A stretch of 15,325 bases of DNA, taken from NCBI GenBank assembly GCA_947627085.1, contig CANQUO010000027.1:1-15325 (forward strand). Reading direction: 5' to 3'. Shown in pieces: positions 6,829 through 14,686 of this stretch; the first letter of the stretch is position 1; each line of letters opens with the position of its first letter. Source of the stretch: an uncultured Oscillospiraceae bacterium (GTDB lineage Bacteria; Bacillota; Clostridia; Oscillospirales; Oscillospiraceae). The position numbers were made by a program, and so were the translations under genes. The notes under the pieces are model-generated. The model was given only the letters and a program-made list of their open reading frames with translations. It did no database searches and was not told the origin of the DNA.

Positions 6829-7566
6829 TTACTCCCTGCTAAAATGTGATACAGCGGCTCCTAACATTGATAAGATGAATTCCTTGCAACACAGCTCTTG
6901 CCTTGGGAAATCATAATATATTTTATCACCTATTATGCCCGTTGTAGTAAAACAAGCCGCGTTATACTGCCGTTCGAGTAATAATTTACTGCAAAATATT
7001 TCATAGCGCTCTTTATAGGAAGTGTCTATAAACTCGCGAAGAACCGGGAAATGTGGTGAGCGAACTTTTATCGGTTCATTTGATTTCTGACAATCTTCCA
7101 GGACCATAAAGTAACCTAACCATGGTGCCCTTTGTGTGCCAAATACTCCTTCTCGAAAAGCAGTCCATATGTCCAAAGCGCTTCCCATGGCTTCTTCTGT
7201 CCTATTGTTGAAGTTGTTTCCAAAAGATGGGCCAACTTGGCTTTTGAACTCGATAGCGATTATCAATTCGTTGTTGTCAACCACAAGCAAATCCCATTTC
7301 TTATTAGGGCGGAAATAACCGGGCAACTCAAGGTCAGAGTCCATGAATATACACCGTTTAGGGACTCCGTTCATGATAAGAGCTTCTTTTACCAGGTCAA
7401 CGAATCCGTCTAATTGCCTTCCTCCGGTTACGGCCCCTCTATTCCCCTGGTCATGCGTACCCGCCTGACTTTGCCGTGCAATTTGACCTCTTCTCGTTGT
7501 CCAAAAAAATTTAACAGCGGACGCGATACGGTCTTCTAAATCCGCCGGAATGTTAATCACACCCAT
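6829..7566 (-). CDS. type II restriction endonuclease, PaeR7I/XhoI family
   Basis: The 245-aa protein matches the XhoI/PaeR7I endonuclease family. Recognisable blocks are FFWTTRRGQ-x-x-RQ (20-32), DQGNRG-x-VTGG (39-49), LPGYFRP-x-K-x-WDLLVV (81-96), KSQVGPSFGNNFNNRTEEA (108-126) and SPHFPV (170-175). The PD-(D/E)xK site is read as Asp92 with Glu106-x-Lys108. Family members cleave CTCGAG, so that is the predicted target, not a proven one; one such site is present in this window at 13087-13092. Length equals that of the family, with no frameshift, so it is probably active. It is the first gene of a two-gene operon, transcribed before its methyltransferase. GGAGG lies about 12 bases before the ATG. 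Low G+C content relative to the flanks suggests horizontal acquisition. No controller (C) protein gene is visible. Confidence 0.95.
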   Translation of the reverse strand: MGVINIPADLEDRIASAVKFFWTTRRGQIARQSQAGTHDQGNRGAVTGGRQLDGFVDLVKEALIMNGVPKRCIFMDSDLELPGYFRPNKKWDLLVVDNNELIIAIEFKSQVGPSFGNNFNNRTEEAMGSALDIWTAFREGVFGTQRAPWLGYFMVLEDCQKSNEPIKVRSPHFPVLREFIDTSYKERYEIFCSKLLLERQYNAACFTTTGIIGDKIYYDFPRQELCCKEFILSMLGAAVSHFSRE

Positions 7567-7610
7567 TTTTATATCTTTCCTCCATATATTTTTCTGTTAA
7601 ACCATACCAA

Positions 7611-7626
7611 AATTATAGCACACAAA
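7611..7626. repeat. right copy of 16-bp direct repeat flanking the AT-rich island
   Basis: Exact copy of the repeat at 5829-5844, in the same orientation, at the upstream end of the restriction-modification operon. It also holds that operon's -10 region. Confidence 0.85.
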
Positions 7627-7639
7627 GGAAACCGGTCCA
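7612..7639 (-). promoter_or_regulatory. promoter of the restriction-modification operon
   Basis: The minus strand reads TGGACC (-35, 7634-7639), 16 bases, then TATAAT (-10, 7612-7617) with a TGC extended -10. It lies about 45 bases before the endonuclease ATG and shares the repeat core with the promoter at 5830-5858. Confidence 0.82.
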
Positions 7640-7689
7640 ATGTGAATTTGGGTGAAAGACTCCTTGACAAATCGCTCGCCGACGGCCGA

Positions 7690-10011
7690 TCATACCCATT
7701 TTTTCCGCATCGTAAGCGCTATGACGGTGGAGGCGGCCAGCCACAAAAGCCAGGGGATAAGGGCAATCATGCTCCCGCCGCCAAGGGACCACATGAGCTC
7801 CGCCGAGGAGACGGGGATCACCGGGGAGACCCATTTGAAGAGGTCCACCCCCAGGGCCGTCAGCAATGCCGGGAGCCCCAGGGCGGCGGCGCAGGCGACG
7901 TAGGAGGTCCGGACGGTGGGACAGAGATACCCCACGCACATGGCGGCCTCGGCCACGCCGATGAGCATCATGAGCCGCAGGGCGTACAAAATGGCCAGAT
8001 ACTGCCAGCAGTTTACCGGCAGGGGGAACCGGGCCAGGTCGTCGATGTTCCGCGCCGGCGCCGAAAGCCCCTGGGGCCGGAAGAGCAGGAAACCGTTTTT
8101 CAGCTCGAAAAAGCCCATGACGGCCCATATTGACCCGGCGAGGAGCGCCGCCGCCAGGGCCTTGCGCCGCAAAAGTGCTCCCCGCCCGCGGGGCGTGGCC
8201 CGGAGCAGCGCCGGAACGCCGGACTCGCGCTCATAGGACCACAGGGAGGCCGCCAGGAGGGAGACGAGGATGATCGCCACGGCGGAGTTGAGCCGCTGGC
8301 GCTCCCGGCTGTCGCCGCCGTAAACCCAGTCATAGGGCCGGCTGTTCACGACCCAGGGCCGGTAGCCGCCGGCCTCCGCCCGGGTACAAAGCTCCTCCAG
8401 CCGGTCCTCCACCGCGTCCAGGGCGTGAAGGAGCGACGAGGGGTCCTCGCTTTCCCGGGCGCTTTCCCGGGCGTGGGCGATATATTCGTAGGTGGAGCCG
8501 TCGATGGGACCCTGAAGCTCATCCATGTAAGCCGCGTACATGGGGTCCTCCCTGTCGCTTGCCGCCTGAATGAACGTGAGCTTGCCGGTGGCGAACACGG
8601 CCACGGCCAGAAGGAGTATGCCGTACTGGAACACAAGGTGTTTCCAGCCCTCCCAGCCCCCAAGGGACAGGCGGGAGCGGAGCCTGTCAAGAAGCTTCTC
8701 CACCGGCGCGGCGGCCCGGCCAAGGATATCCCGGGAGCCCTCGGGCCGCCGGAGGGCCTGAGTCAGCACGGCCAGCACGGCGAGGACCGTCCCGAATACG
8801 GCGATGCCGGTGATCGCCATGCCACGGATGCCCGCCGGAAAGCCGAAGAGGTTCACGTTGAGGTATTTTGTGTACAGGGCGGCGGTGTGGACGTAGGCGA
8901 AGATGTTGAAATATTTGAGCACATTGAGAAAGCTCTGGACCGGCAGGAGCTCGTAGAGGGCAAACTCCGCCGCCAGCGCGGCGCCCAGCACCGACACCGA
9001 GAACTGGACGTTTGTAAGGGAGCCCAAAAGGCACCAGACGAGAAGCCCCATTAGAACCCCGGCCAGGACCTTCAGCGCCAAAAATTGCAGCAGCCACTGG
9101 GCAAAGGTGATGGAAAGGGGGCAGGTGCCGAAGGCCGGCACCGACTGAAGAGGCCGCGAAAGGTCCGCCCAGCCGCCGTGGATGGCCAGGGACAGGAGGA
9201 GCGGCGACAGGGTAAAGAGGACCATGGCCAAAACGGAGCCGAAAAACAGCACGCCGAGCCGCGTAAGCCCCAGCCGGGCCCGGCCGCCACGGAGGGAGCG
9301 TATGACGGACCAGAGCCCACGGCGGCGCTCCTCCAAAAAGGCCATGACGATTATCACGATGGCCAAAAGGTGCAGATAGTCCCCCAGCTCATCCTCAAAA
9401 TCAAGCCATTTCGTAATGGCCGCCGAGCTGCCCAGCTCCACGTCCACGCCCAAAATCGTGGCGAAGTCGTCGGCCGTCTTTTTAAGGTTCCGGCGGGAGA
9501 AGGACCCGGGCTTGCCGAAAAGGCTGGTCTGGGACTGTATCTGGGCCTGGGACTGTATGTTTGTCAGGTAATCGCCGTAACCGGCGAGATAGTCTATCTC
9601 GTCAATAAGGCCGCCGAGGGCCGAGGTCAGGGCGTAGTACAGGGAGTAGAAGCTCTCATCCCCGCTCCGGGCCGCCTTTACAAGGGCGGGTATGTGGGCG
9701 ATGGCGGCGTAGGCCTCCTCCTCGGAGGCGTAGGCCGGCTCCCCGTAGCCGAAGCCGGAGTACCAGTAGTAAAAGTCCTCAAGCGTCCCGTCCTCGGCTT
9801 CGGCAAGCTCCGCCACACGGTCAAGCGGCTCGCCCCGCCACCGGTCCACAAGGGAGGTTATGTATTTGTTGGCCTCTCTGGCCCGCTTGAGCTCCCCGGG
9901 GCCGACCCTGTCGGATATAGAGAGGAAGAAGAGCCCGGTGCAGAGGATAAAGCACACGCACAGCGCCCCAGCCCGCCGGCGGTCAAAGAACACACGTTTA
10001 AGCTCTCTCAT
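7690..10011 (-). CDS. ABC-2-type exporter permease, duplicated (fused two-module) membrane protein
   Basis: A large integral membrane protein of about 773 aa, partner of the ATPase encoded just upstream. It consists of two similar modules. Counting from a GTG at 10020, each module has a first membrane helix (about 16-35; 458-478), a long hydrophilic, probably extracytoplasmic helical region (36-212; 480-576), then a helix followed by a basic cytoplasmic loop. The loops correspond: LEERRRGLWSVIRSLRGGR (229-247) and SYERESGVPALLRATPRGR (595-613). After each come four or five further hydrophobic helices. The E-R-x-x-G-...-GR loop is the coupling region of ABC-2 permeases. The substrate cannot be read. 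ATG 10011 is preferred to GTG 10020 because GGGTGA lies five bases before it and it follows the ATPase stop by one base; no ribosome binding site precedes the GTG. Confidence 0.87.
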   Translation of the reverse strand: MRELKRVFFDRRRAGALCVCFILCTGLFFLSISDRVGPGELKRAREANKYITSLVDRWRGEPLDRVAELAEAEDGTLEDFYYWYSGFGYGEPAYASEEEAYAAIAHIPALVKAARSGDESFYSLYYALTSALGGLIDEIDYLAGYGDYLTNIQSQAQIQSQTSLFGKPGSFSRRNLKKTADDFATILGVDVELGSSAAITKWLDFEDELGDYLHLLAIVIIVMAFLEERRRGLWSVIRSLRGGRARLGLTRLGVLFFGSVLAMVLFTLSPLLLSLAIHGGWADLSRPLQSVPAFGTCPLSITFAQWLLQFLALKVLAGVLMGLLVWCLLGSLTNVQFSVSVLGAALAAEFALYELLPVQSFLNVLKYFNIFAYVHTAALYTKYLNVNLFGFPAGIRGMAITGIAVFGTVLAVLAVLTQALRRPEGSRDILGRAAAPVEKLLDRLRSRLSLGGWEGWKHLVFQYGILLLAVAVFATGKLTFIQAASDREDPMYAAYMDELQGPIDGSTYEYIAHARESARESEDPSSLLHALDAVEDRLEELCTRAEAGGYRPWVVNSRPYDWVYGGDSRERQRLNSAVAIILVSLLAASLWSYERESGVPALLRATPRGRGALLRRKALAAALLAGSIWAVMGFFELKNGFLLFRPQGLSAPARNIDDLARFPLPVNCWQYLAILYALRLMMLIGVAEAAMCVGYLCPTVRTSYVACAAALGLPALLTALGVDLFKWVSPVIPVSSAELMWSLGGGSMIALIPWLLWLAASTVIALTMRKKWV

Positions 10012-10012
10012 G

Positions 10013-10750
10013 TCAGTCACCCAGGAAATAGAGGTACACGTCCTCCAGGCTCATGACCCCCATGACCGGCTCCCGGTCCTCCGGCACCGACCGGATAAGG
10101 GCATGGGGCGTGTCCACCCGCAAAAGCTCGCCCTTTTTCATAAGGAGGACTTCGTCGGCTATGGACTCGATGTCCGTGACGATGTGGGTCGCAAGGAGCA
10201 CTATACGGTCCTTTGACAGCTCCTTTATGAAGTTGCGTATCCGCACCCGCTCCCGGGGGTCCAGCCCCGCGGTGGGCTCGTCCAGCAACAGTACCTTGGG
10301 GTCGCCCAGAAGCGCCTGAGCCAAAAGCGCCCGCTGCTTCATGCCGCCGGAGAAGCCCCCGACCTTTTTGTGGCGCACCTGAGTGAGGTTCGTGAGCGCC
10401 AGGACCTCGTCCACCTGCTCCCGGAGAGGCTTGCCGCGAAGGCCCTTGAGGCGGCCGATGTAGCTTACGAAGCTCTCCGCCGTCATCTGCTCGTATATGC
10501 CCTGCTGTTGGGGCATGTAGCCCAGTACGGCCCGGAATTTGTCGCCCAGCTTCAGGATATCCTCACCGTCGAAGGTTATGGAGCCGCCGTCCCGCTTTAC
10601 GTTGTCGGTGATGAGGTTCATCATGGTGGACTTCCCCGCCCCGTTGGCGCCCAGGATGCCGTATATCCCGGGCTTGAAGGTTATGGAAAAGTCGTTCAGC
10701 GCCACCAGCTCCCCGTAGCGCTTCGTGAGATGCTCAAGCTTAAGTTCCAC
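10013..10750 (-). CDS. ABC transporter ATP-binding protein
   Basis: The 245-aa ATPase powers the duplicated permease encoded directly downstream. Complete motifs: Walker A GANGAGKST (34-42), Q-loop PQQQG (80-84), signature FSGGMKQR (133-140), Walker B VLLLDEPTAGLDP (153-165) and H-loop His189. The length and the short C-terminal extension fit the ABC-2 exporter group (multidrug, lantibiotic or lipid export; CcmA-like). The start is GTG 10750 with AGGAGG about eight bases upstream. The gene lies 98 bases after a DUF6056-type gene; a likely promoter with an overlapping palindrome is in that gap. Substrate unknown. No response regulator, GntR (YtrA-type) regulator or peptide precursor is visible in the window. 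Confidence 0.94.
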   Translation of the reverse strand: MELKLEHLTKRYGELVALNDFSITFKPGIYGILGANGAGKSTMMNLITDNVKRDGGSITFDGEDILKLGDKFRAVLGYMPQQQGIYEQMTAESFVSYIGRLKGLRGKPLREQVDEVLALTNLTQVRHKKVGGFSGGMKQRALLAQALLGDPKVLLLDEPTAGLDPRERVRIRNFIKELSKDRIVLLATHIVTDIESIADEVLLMKKGELLRVDTPHALIRSVPEDREPVMGVMSLEDVYLYFLGD

Positions 10751-10816
10751 TGTATTACCTCCTTTTTGGCGTAAATCCCGTCAAGTCTCGGGAAAAATTG
10801 TTCATGCTTCAACATA

Positions 10817-10852
10817 TGTATGATCATATACACCCCTTGCCCCGGGCGTCAG
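10817..10852 (-). promoter_or_regulatory. probable ABC operon promoter with overlapping palindromic operator
   Basis: On the minus strand CTGACG (-35, 10847-10852) and TATGAT (-10, 10823-10828) are 18 bases apart. The -10 box lies inside an inverted repeat: TATGATCATA (10819-10828) is perfectly palindromic, and TGTAT and ATACA half-sites flank it (10817-10832). A repressor bound here would cover the -10 box. The matches to consensus are moderate, so this is tentative. Confidence 0.35.
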
Positions 10853-12654
10853 GGCGTCAAAATATACCTGTCCCCGGCGGGGTCGTAATCGAAGGTGATG
10901 CCAAAGCACCGCTCCAGAGCGGACTCGGGCATGTAGAGTATGGTGTAGGTGTAGGAGAAGGGCATCACATAGCGGCAGTTTTCGTAAATGAGCTTTTGTT
11001 CTCCGCCGTCCGTCAGATATAGCTTGCCGTCCTCGGTCTCAAAATAGCTGTGGCCCCGCCAGGATATGGTGTAGGAGTGGTCCTGCCAGTTGAAGTACGC
11101 CGAGCCGCCGCCGGCGTCTATGACGTGCTCTATTGGGAAGAGGGTCTCCCCGCCCATGTTGACGGCGGGAAAGCGAAGCTCCCGACCCCCGGCCTCAACG
11201 GCGCTCACGTCCCACCTGTCGCTTACGTATTTTACGTGGGTGTCCGCCGGAAGGCCGTAGTAGGCCAGGAAATTATCGAGAAAATAGCTCCCCTCAAAGA
11301 ACATGGTGAACCGGTAGTCCCCGTCGAAATCGATGGAGAGCTCCGCTTCGCCGGTCTCCCGGGCGTCCTCGACCGCTCTGAGGTTTCGCTCCACGGTCAC
11401 GCGATTTTCCCGGTAGCCCCGGTACATCGGCACGAACCGGGCGATGAATACGGCGGCAAGGGCGATACAAATCGTTGCCCCGGCCCACTTGGGGGTAACC
11501 TTCAATACCCTCAGCATAAGGCTCCAGCACACAAGCACGGTCAGGAGCACGCAGGGGAAGAAGGTGCGGGCGTAATATAGGGTGGTGACCACAAGGAACA
11601 TCACCGACGCTCCGGCGCCAAGGAGTATGAGCCCCGTGACCCGGAGGGGCTTCGATGTGAGCATGACGATGGCCATAAACAGCGTGTAGCACACCGTCAG
11701 GACCGAGAGGAGCTTATAAAGCCCCGCTAACCACAATATGACCGTGAGCGCTCCCATGGGAAAGCCCAGTAGCAGGAGCTTCGGAAGGGACCTGTCCGCG
11801 ACATACGCCAAGGCCGACAGCACGCAAAGTCCGGCGAAAAGGGCGTTCCAGAACCCGTAGCCCACAAGATAGCTCATAACGTCGAAAAACCGCCAGGCAA
11901 AGACCTCCGGCACGAGAAAGCTCAGTATCCCGCCGTCGATGCCCCGTTCGACCCTGGCGTGGCTGCCGGGGGCCAGAAGTATGGTCATATAACCGGCGGA
12001 CACCGCCAAAGCCAGGAGCAAAAGCCGCCGGGAGTGGGCGCCCTTTGGCTGTGAGATAAACACGCCCCATATGAAAATAAGGGCGATCACGCCTATCTGT
12101 TCCGTGCTGGCCCCGGCTATAAGGGCCACGAGGAGAGCGGCGGCGTAAGGCCAGCGCCTCAATGGCCTTTCAGCCTCGCGGACGGCGAGGGCAAGTACGC
12201 CCAGTGCCGGGAGGAGGGGCGCGGCGTAATTGAAGAAGGCCGACAGCCAGTAGAGGGACATGCGCAGGTACTGTATCTCGCTCCCCAGCACCGTGAGAAG
12301 GCCCATTGCCGCGCCGAATATGACGCCGGAGGGAGCGAGGCGGCTATCGCTCACCCTGAGTCCCACCGCGAATATGGTGGCGGTGATAATTGGACTTAAA
12401 ACGGCGAAGAGCTTCGTGTCGAAAAGCAGTATGAAGGGGATGAGGATGTGTATCAGCACCCGCCCGTTCTGCTCCAGATAGTGGTGATAGGTCTTACGGG
12501 CAAACTGGTAAAGGCCGTCCTTTAAATATGTGCCGTACCAGTAGTCGTCGGAATACACGGTGAGCTGGAGGTTTATGAGAAGATGGGCAAGTCCCACGGC
12601 CAAGAGCGCCGCCAGCGCGGCAAGGAGCCGCTTTTTCTCGTTCTCGCGGGCCAT
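10849..12654 (-). CDS. DUF6056-type polytopic membrane protein with C-terminal stalk-like domain (copy 2)
   Basis: The 601-aa protein has roughly ten or more hydrophobic helices and a hydrophilic C-terminal domain of about 170 residues. The first extracytoplasmic loop carries SDDYW (35-39), a helical stretch, then NGR (63-65). Later conserved points are LYWLSAFFNY, GASTEQ (181-186) and APGS. An acidic DD just after the first membrane helix is typical of GT-C-fold glycosyltransferases and of DUF6056 proteins, so a role with lipid-linked sugars or cell-surface glycans is possible but unproven. The C-terminal YVMPFSYTYTILYMPESALER-to-FGITFDYD segment resembles the copper-amine-oxidase N-terminal (stalk) domain of Bacillota surface proteins. 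ATG 12654 is chosen because GGGAGG lies eight bases before it; a GTG at 12660 would overlap that site. It is coupled to, and paralogous with, the gene upstream. Confidence 0.82.
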   Translation of the reverse strand: MARENEKKRLLAALAALLAVGLAHLLINLQLTVYSDDYWYGTYLKDGLYQFARKTYHHYLEQNGRVLIHILIPFILLFDTKLFAVLSPIITATIFAVGLRVSDSRLAPSGVIFGAAMGLLTVLGSEIQYLRMSLYWLSAFFNYAAPLLPALGVLALAVREAERPLRRWPYAAALLVALIAGASTEQIGVIALIFIWGVFISQPKGAHSRRLLLLALAVSAGYMTILLAPGSHARVERGIDGGILSFLVPEVFAWRFFDVMSYLVGYGFWNALFAGLCVLSALAYVADRSLPKLLLLGFPMGALTVILWLAGLYKLLSVLTVCYTLFMAIVMLTSKPLRVTGLILLGAGASVMFLVVTTLYYARTFFPCVLLTVLVCWSLMLRVLKVTPKWAGATICIALAAVFIARFVPMYRGYRENRVTVERNLRAVEDARETGEAELSIDFDGDYRFTMFFEGSYFLDNFLAYYGLPADTHVKYVSDRWDVSAVEAGGRELRFPAVNMGGETLFPIEHVIDAGGGSAYFNWQDHSYTISWRGHSYFETEDGKLYLTDGGEQKLIYENCRYVMPFSYTYTILYMPESALERCFGITFDYDPAGDRYILTP

Positions 12655-12656
12655 TT

Positions 12657-14432
12657 TCACCCCTCCCTTCCAAGGTAATAGATGTTCTCCGCCTCGTTAT
12701 AGGTCCAGGTGATGCCGAAAAGCTCGCCCATCACCTCCATTGGCGCGTAGGCGGTGTAGACCGGGGACCACATGGCCGTGTGGCCGATATCCCCGGTGAC
12801 AGAGCGGGTCTCCATATGGAAGGGCACTATCTCGCCGTTTGACTTAAGGCAGTACTCCCGGTCCCCGAGCCTGCACCAGGTGCCGTTCAGGGGGAAGTCC
12901 CACCGGCTCTCGCCGCCCACGAGAAGTATGGAGTCCTGCACCGGTACGTAGAGGGCGCCGTCCTTTTCCAAAATGGGCAGCCCCGCCCGGTTTTCGCCGT
13001 AGGCCCCGGCGGCAAAGCCGTCGGAGCTTGAGTAGGATATCTTCTCATCGGTGAGGCCGTAGTAGGTCAGGGCGTTTTCAAGATAGCTCGAGCTGTCAAG
13101 GTAAGTGGTGTGGCCGTAGAGCCTGTCCGCGTCCATGGACAGGACTATGACGTCCCCGGGGTCCCGGAGCCGCCGGGCGTTTGCCTCCCATATGGCGCTG
13201 TTTTTGGCGTATCCCCGGAAGGTCGGCAGGGCGAGAACGAGGAAAGCCGCCGTCAGGGCGGCGAAGGCCGCGATTTTTATAAGGTCCGGCGTTTTTTCAA
13301 GGCACTCCAGGGCCAGGGAGCCGCACACGGCGATAAGGAGCAGTATGGCCGGCACGGTGGTGCGCTCGGACACCGTGGTGGTGAAAACCATCACCAAAAG
13401 CGAGGCCATCGCCCCGCCCAGCAGGAGCCCCCGGACAGCCGTCCCGTCGTGGATAAGGTAGACGGCCGCCGCCGCGACCACCCACAGCGCGCCCAGACAC
13501 GCGGCGGAGAAATACCGGCCCCGGGCCCGGAGGACAAGGTAGACCACGGCCACCGCCAGTCCCAAAGCCATAAGCTTCGGCGCCCGCCCGGCGACGAGGG
13601 CGTGAAGGCCGGTGAGCACGGCGAAGGCCGTGAAGAGCCAGGGCAGGCCCGACCGGCCTGTGAAAAACTCCAGGGCCATTTTGAGCCTTATTTTCAGCGC
13701 CCCGGGGCGCAGGGCCTCCAGTACCCCGCCGCCGGTCTCGTTGCCCACCCGCACCCAGGTGCCGGGGGCGAAGATAACGGTGAGGTAGCCGATACCGCAA
13801 AGGAGACACACCAAAAGGGCGCTCCGAAAGCCCGCCCTTTTCCGCAGCCAGGAACAGACGGCAAAGCCGCCGAGTATCACAAAGGCCGCAAGGCCGCTCT
13901 GCTCGGTGGTGGCCCCGCTGAGAAAGACGAGGATGAGCACCCCGGGCCCCAGCCGCCCCTTTTCAAGTCCCCGGGCGAGACACCACAGAGTGAGGAGGAT
14001 GAAGGCGGCGGGAAATAGGTAGTTAAACCCGGCGGACATCCAGAGAAGGGACCTGTTGAGGAATCTGACCGGCAGGGCAAGCGTCGCGGCCACGCACGAT
14101 CCCGCCACGGCCATGCCCGCCCCGGCGAGCCTCCCGCCCTGGAGCTTCAGGGCAAATATAAAGAGCGATACCAGCATCAGCGGGGCCAGGAGCATGTATA
14201 TATACTTATCCGCCCATATGACCAGCTCCGCCGCGAAATGGACGAAGGCCCGGCCGTTGAAGTTGAGATAGTGCCACTTTGTGAGCTCCCAGAACCCGCC
14301 GAGACCCTCCTTGAAAAAGGAGCCGTACCAGTAGTCGTCGCAGTAGACGGTGATCTTTGAAAAGAGGAACACCGACGCGAAAAGGGCGGCGGCCAGCACG
14401 ATGGAGCATAAGTATTTCCCCTTATTTTTCAC
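12657..14432 (-). CDS. DUF6056-type polytopic membrane protein with C-terminal stalk-like domain (copy 1)
   Basis: The 591-aa protein is a paralogue of the gene downstream. The shared landmarks are CDDYWYG (31-37) after the first helix, FNGR (58-61), RSLLWMSAGFNYLFP, GATTEQ, APGTWVRV and a similar helix count. The hydrophilic C terminus ends with YAPMEVMGELFGITWTYNEAENIYYL, close to the copper-amine-oxidase-N/stalk consensus, and an earlier YVPVQDS strand suggests a complete domain outside the membrane. Probable function: a GT-C-like transferase or related surface-polymer enzyme; the substrate is not evident. The frame is open to 14501, but that ATG lies upstream of the expected transcription start (about 14466). 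GTG 14432 has GAGGAGGTG about eight bases before it and begins with a normal basic N terminus and first helix. It is the first gene of a two-gene unit. No other glycan gene is in the window. Confidence 0.83.
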   Translation of the reverse strand: MKNKGKYLCSIVLAAALFASVFLFSKITVYCDDYWYGSFFKEGLGGFWELTKWHYLNFNGRAFVHFAAELVIWADKYIYMLLAPLMLVSLFIFALKLQGGRLAGAGMAVAGSCVAATLALPVRFLNRSLLWMSAGFNYLFPAAFILLTLWCLARGLEKGRLGPGVLILVFLSGATTEQSGLAAFVILGGFAVCSWLRKRAGFRSALLVCLLCGIGYLTVIFAPGTWVRVGNETGGGVLEALRPGALKIRLKMALEFFTGRSGLPWLFTAFAVLTGLHALVAGRAPKLMALGLAVAVVYLVLRARGRYFSAACLGALWVVAAAAVYLIHDGTAVRGLLLGGAMASLLVMVFTTTVSERTTVPAILLLIAVCGSLALECLEKTPDLIKIAAFAALTAAFLVLALPTFRGYAKNSAIWEANARRLRDPGDVIVLSMDADRLYGHTTYLDSSSYLENALTYYGLTDEKISYSSSDGFAAGAYGENRAGLPILEKDGALYVPVQDSILLVGGESRWDFPLNGTWCRLGDREYCLKSNGEIVPFHMETRSVTGDIGHTAMWSPVYTAYAPMEVMGELFGITWTYNEAENIYYLGREG

Positions 14433-14472
14433 GCCGGTCACCTCCTCAGAATCGAGACTCAAACACATGGAT

Positions 14473-14501
14473 ATTTTACCACAATAAATCAGCATGTTCA
14501 A
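14473..14501 (-). promoter_or_regulatory. promoter of the DUF6056 gene pair
   Basis: On the minus strand TTGAAC (-35, 14496-14501) and TAAAAT (-10, 14473-14478) are separated by 17 bases, with a TGG extended -10. The 5' leader would be about 34 bases and contain the strong ribosome binding site of GTG 14432. Confidence 0.87.
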
Positions 14502-14552
14502 GCCTCCGCCTCAAATATACACCGAACGTATATCAATCCCCCCCACACAAAA

Positions 14553-14582
14553 GCCGCCGGAAAGCTTACCCCCTCAGGCGGC
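14553..14582 (-). terminator. hairpin terminator upstream of the DUF6056 promoter
   Basis: GCCGCC and GGCGGC arms enclose an 18-base loop containing AAGCTT. On the minus strand TTTTGTGT follows. It would end transcription arriving from the RNase Y side, about 50 bases before the next promoter. Confidence 0.6.
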
Positions 14583-14602
14583 CCGTTAACCCCCAATTTA
14601 AA

Positions 14603-14637
14603 TAATTTTCGCGGCGACATGCGCGTCGCGAAAATTA
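14603..14637. repeat. hairpin, 11-bp A/T-then-CGCG stem
   Basis: Arms 14603-14613 and 14627-14637 are perfectly complementary (TAATTTTCGCG type), with GCGAC/GTCGC-like pairing inside. It is followed on the minus strand by TTTAAATT, so it could terminate transcription in either direction. Confidence 0.65.
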
Positions 14638-14643
14638 CCTTTT

Positions 14644-14682
14644 GTTTTGCGTAGTGCCGCCTTCGGCGGCGCGGAGCAAAAC
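14644..14682. repeat. two-part hairpin with GCCGCC core
   Basis: An inner stem GCCGCC-TTC-GGCGGC (14656-14670) is enclosed by an outer stem GTTTTGC/GCAAAAC (14644-14650, 14676-14682) with a five-base internal loop on each side. Role unknown; it is one of five hairpins in this gap. Confidence 0.6.
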
Positions 14683-14686
14683 GGCA

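Noticed and set aside
9085..10056. 323-codon plus-strand open frame opposite the ABC permease
   Set aside because: Low-complexity, Gly/Pro/Arg/Lys-rich translation with no domain and no convincing ribosome binding site; the opposite strand encodes a coherent membrane protein.
13087..13092. CTCGAG as a regulatory element
   Set aside because: A single occurrence inside a coding region. It matters only as a potential target of the predicted XhoI-type enzyme.
13110..14018. 302-codon plus-strand open frame opposite the first DUF6056-type gene
   Set aside because: Very Gly/Pro/Arg/Glu-rich, typical of antisense reading of GC-rich membrane-protein codons; no motifs.
14433..14501. Upstream ATG (14501) for the first DUF6056-type protein
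   Set aside because: The codons cover the promoter itself, while GTG 14432 has GAGGAGGTG at correct spacing.
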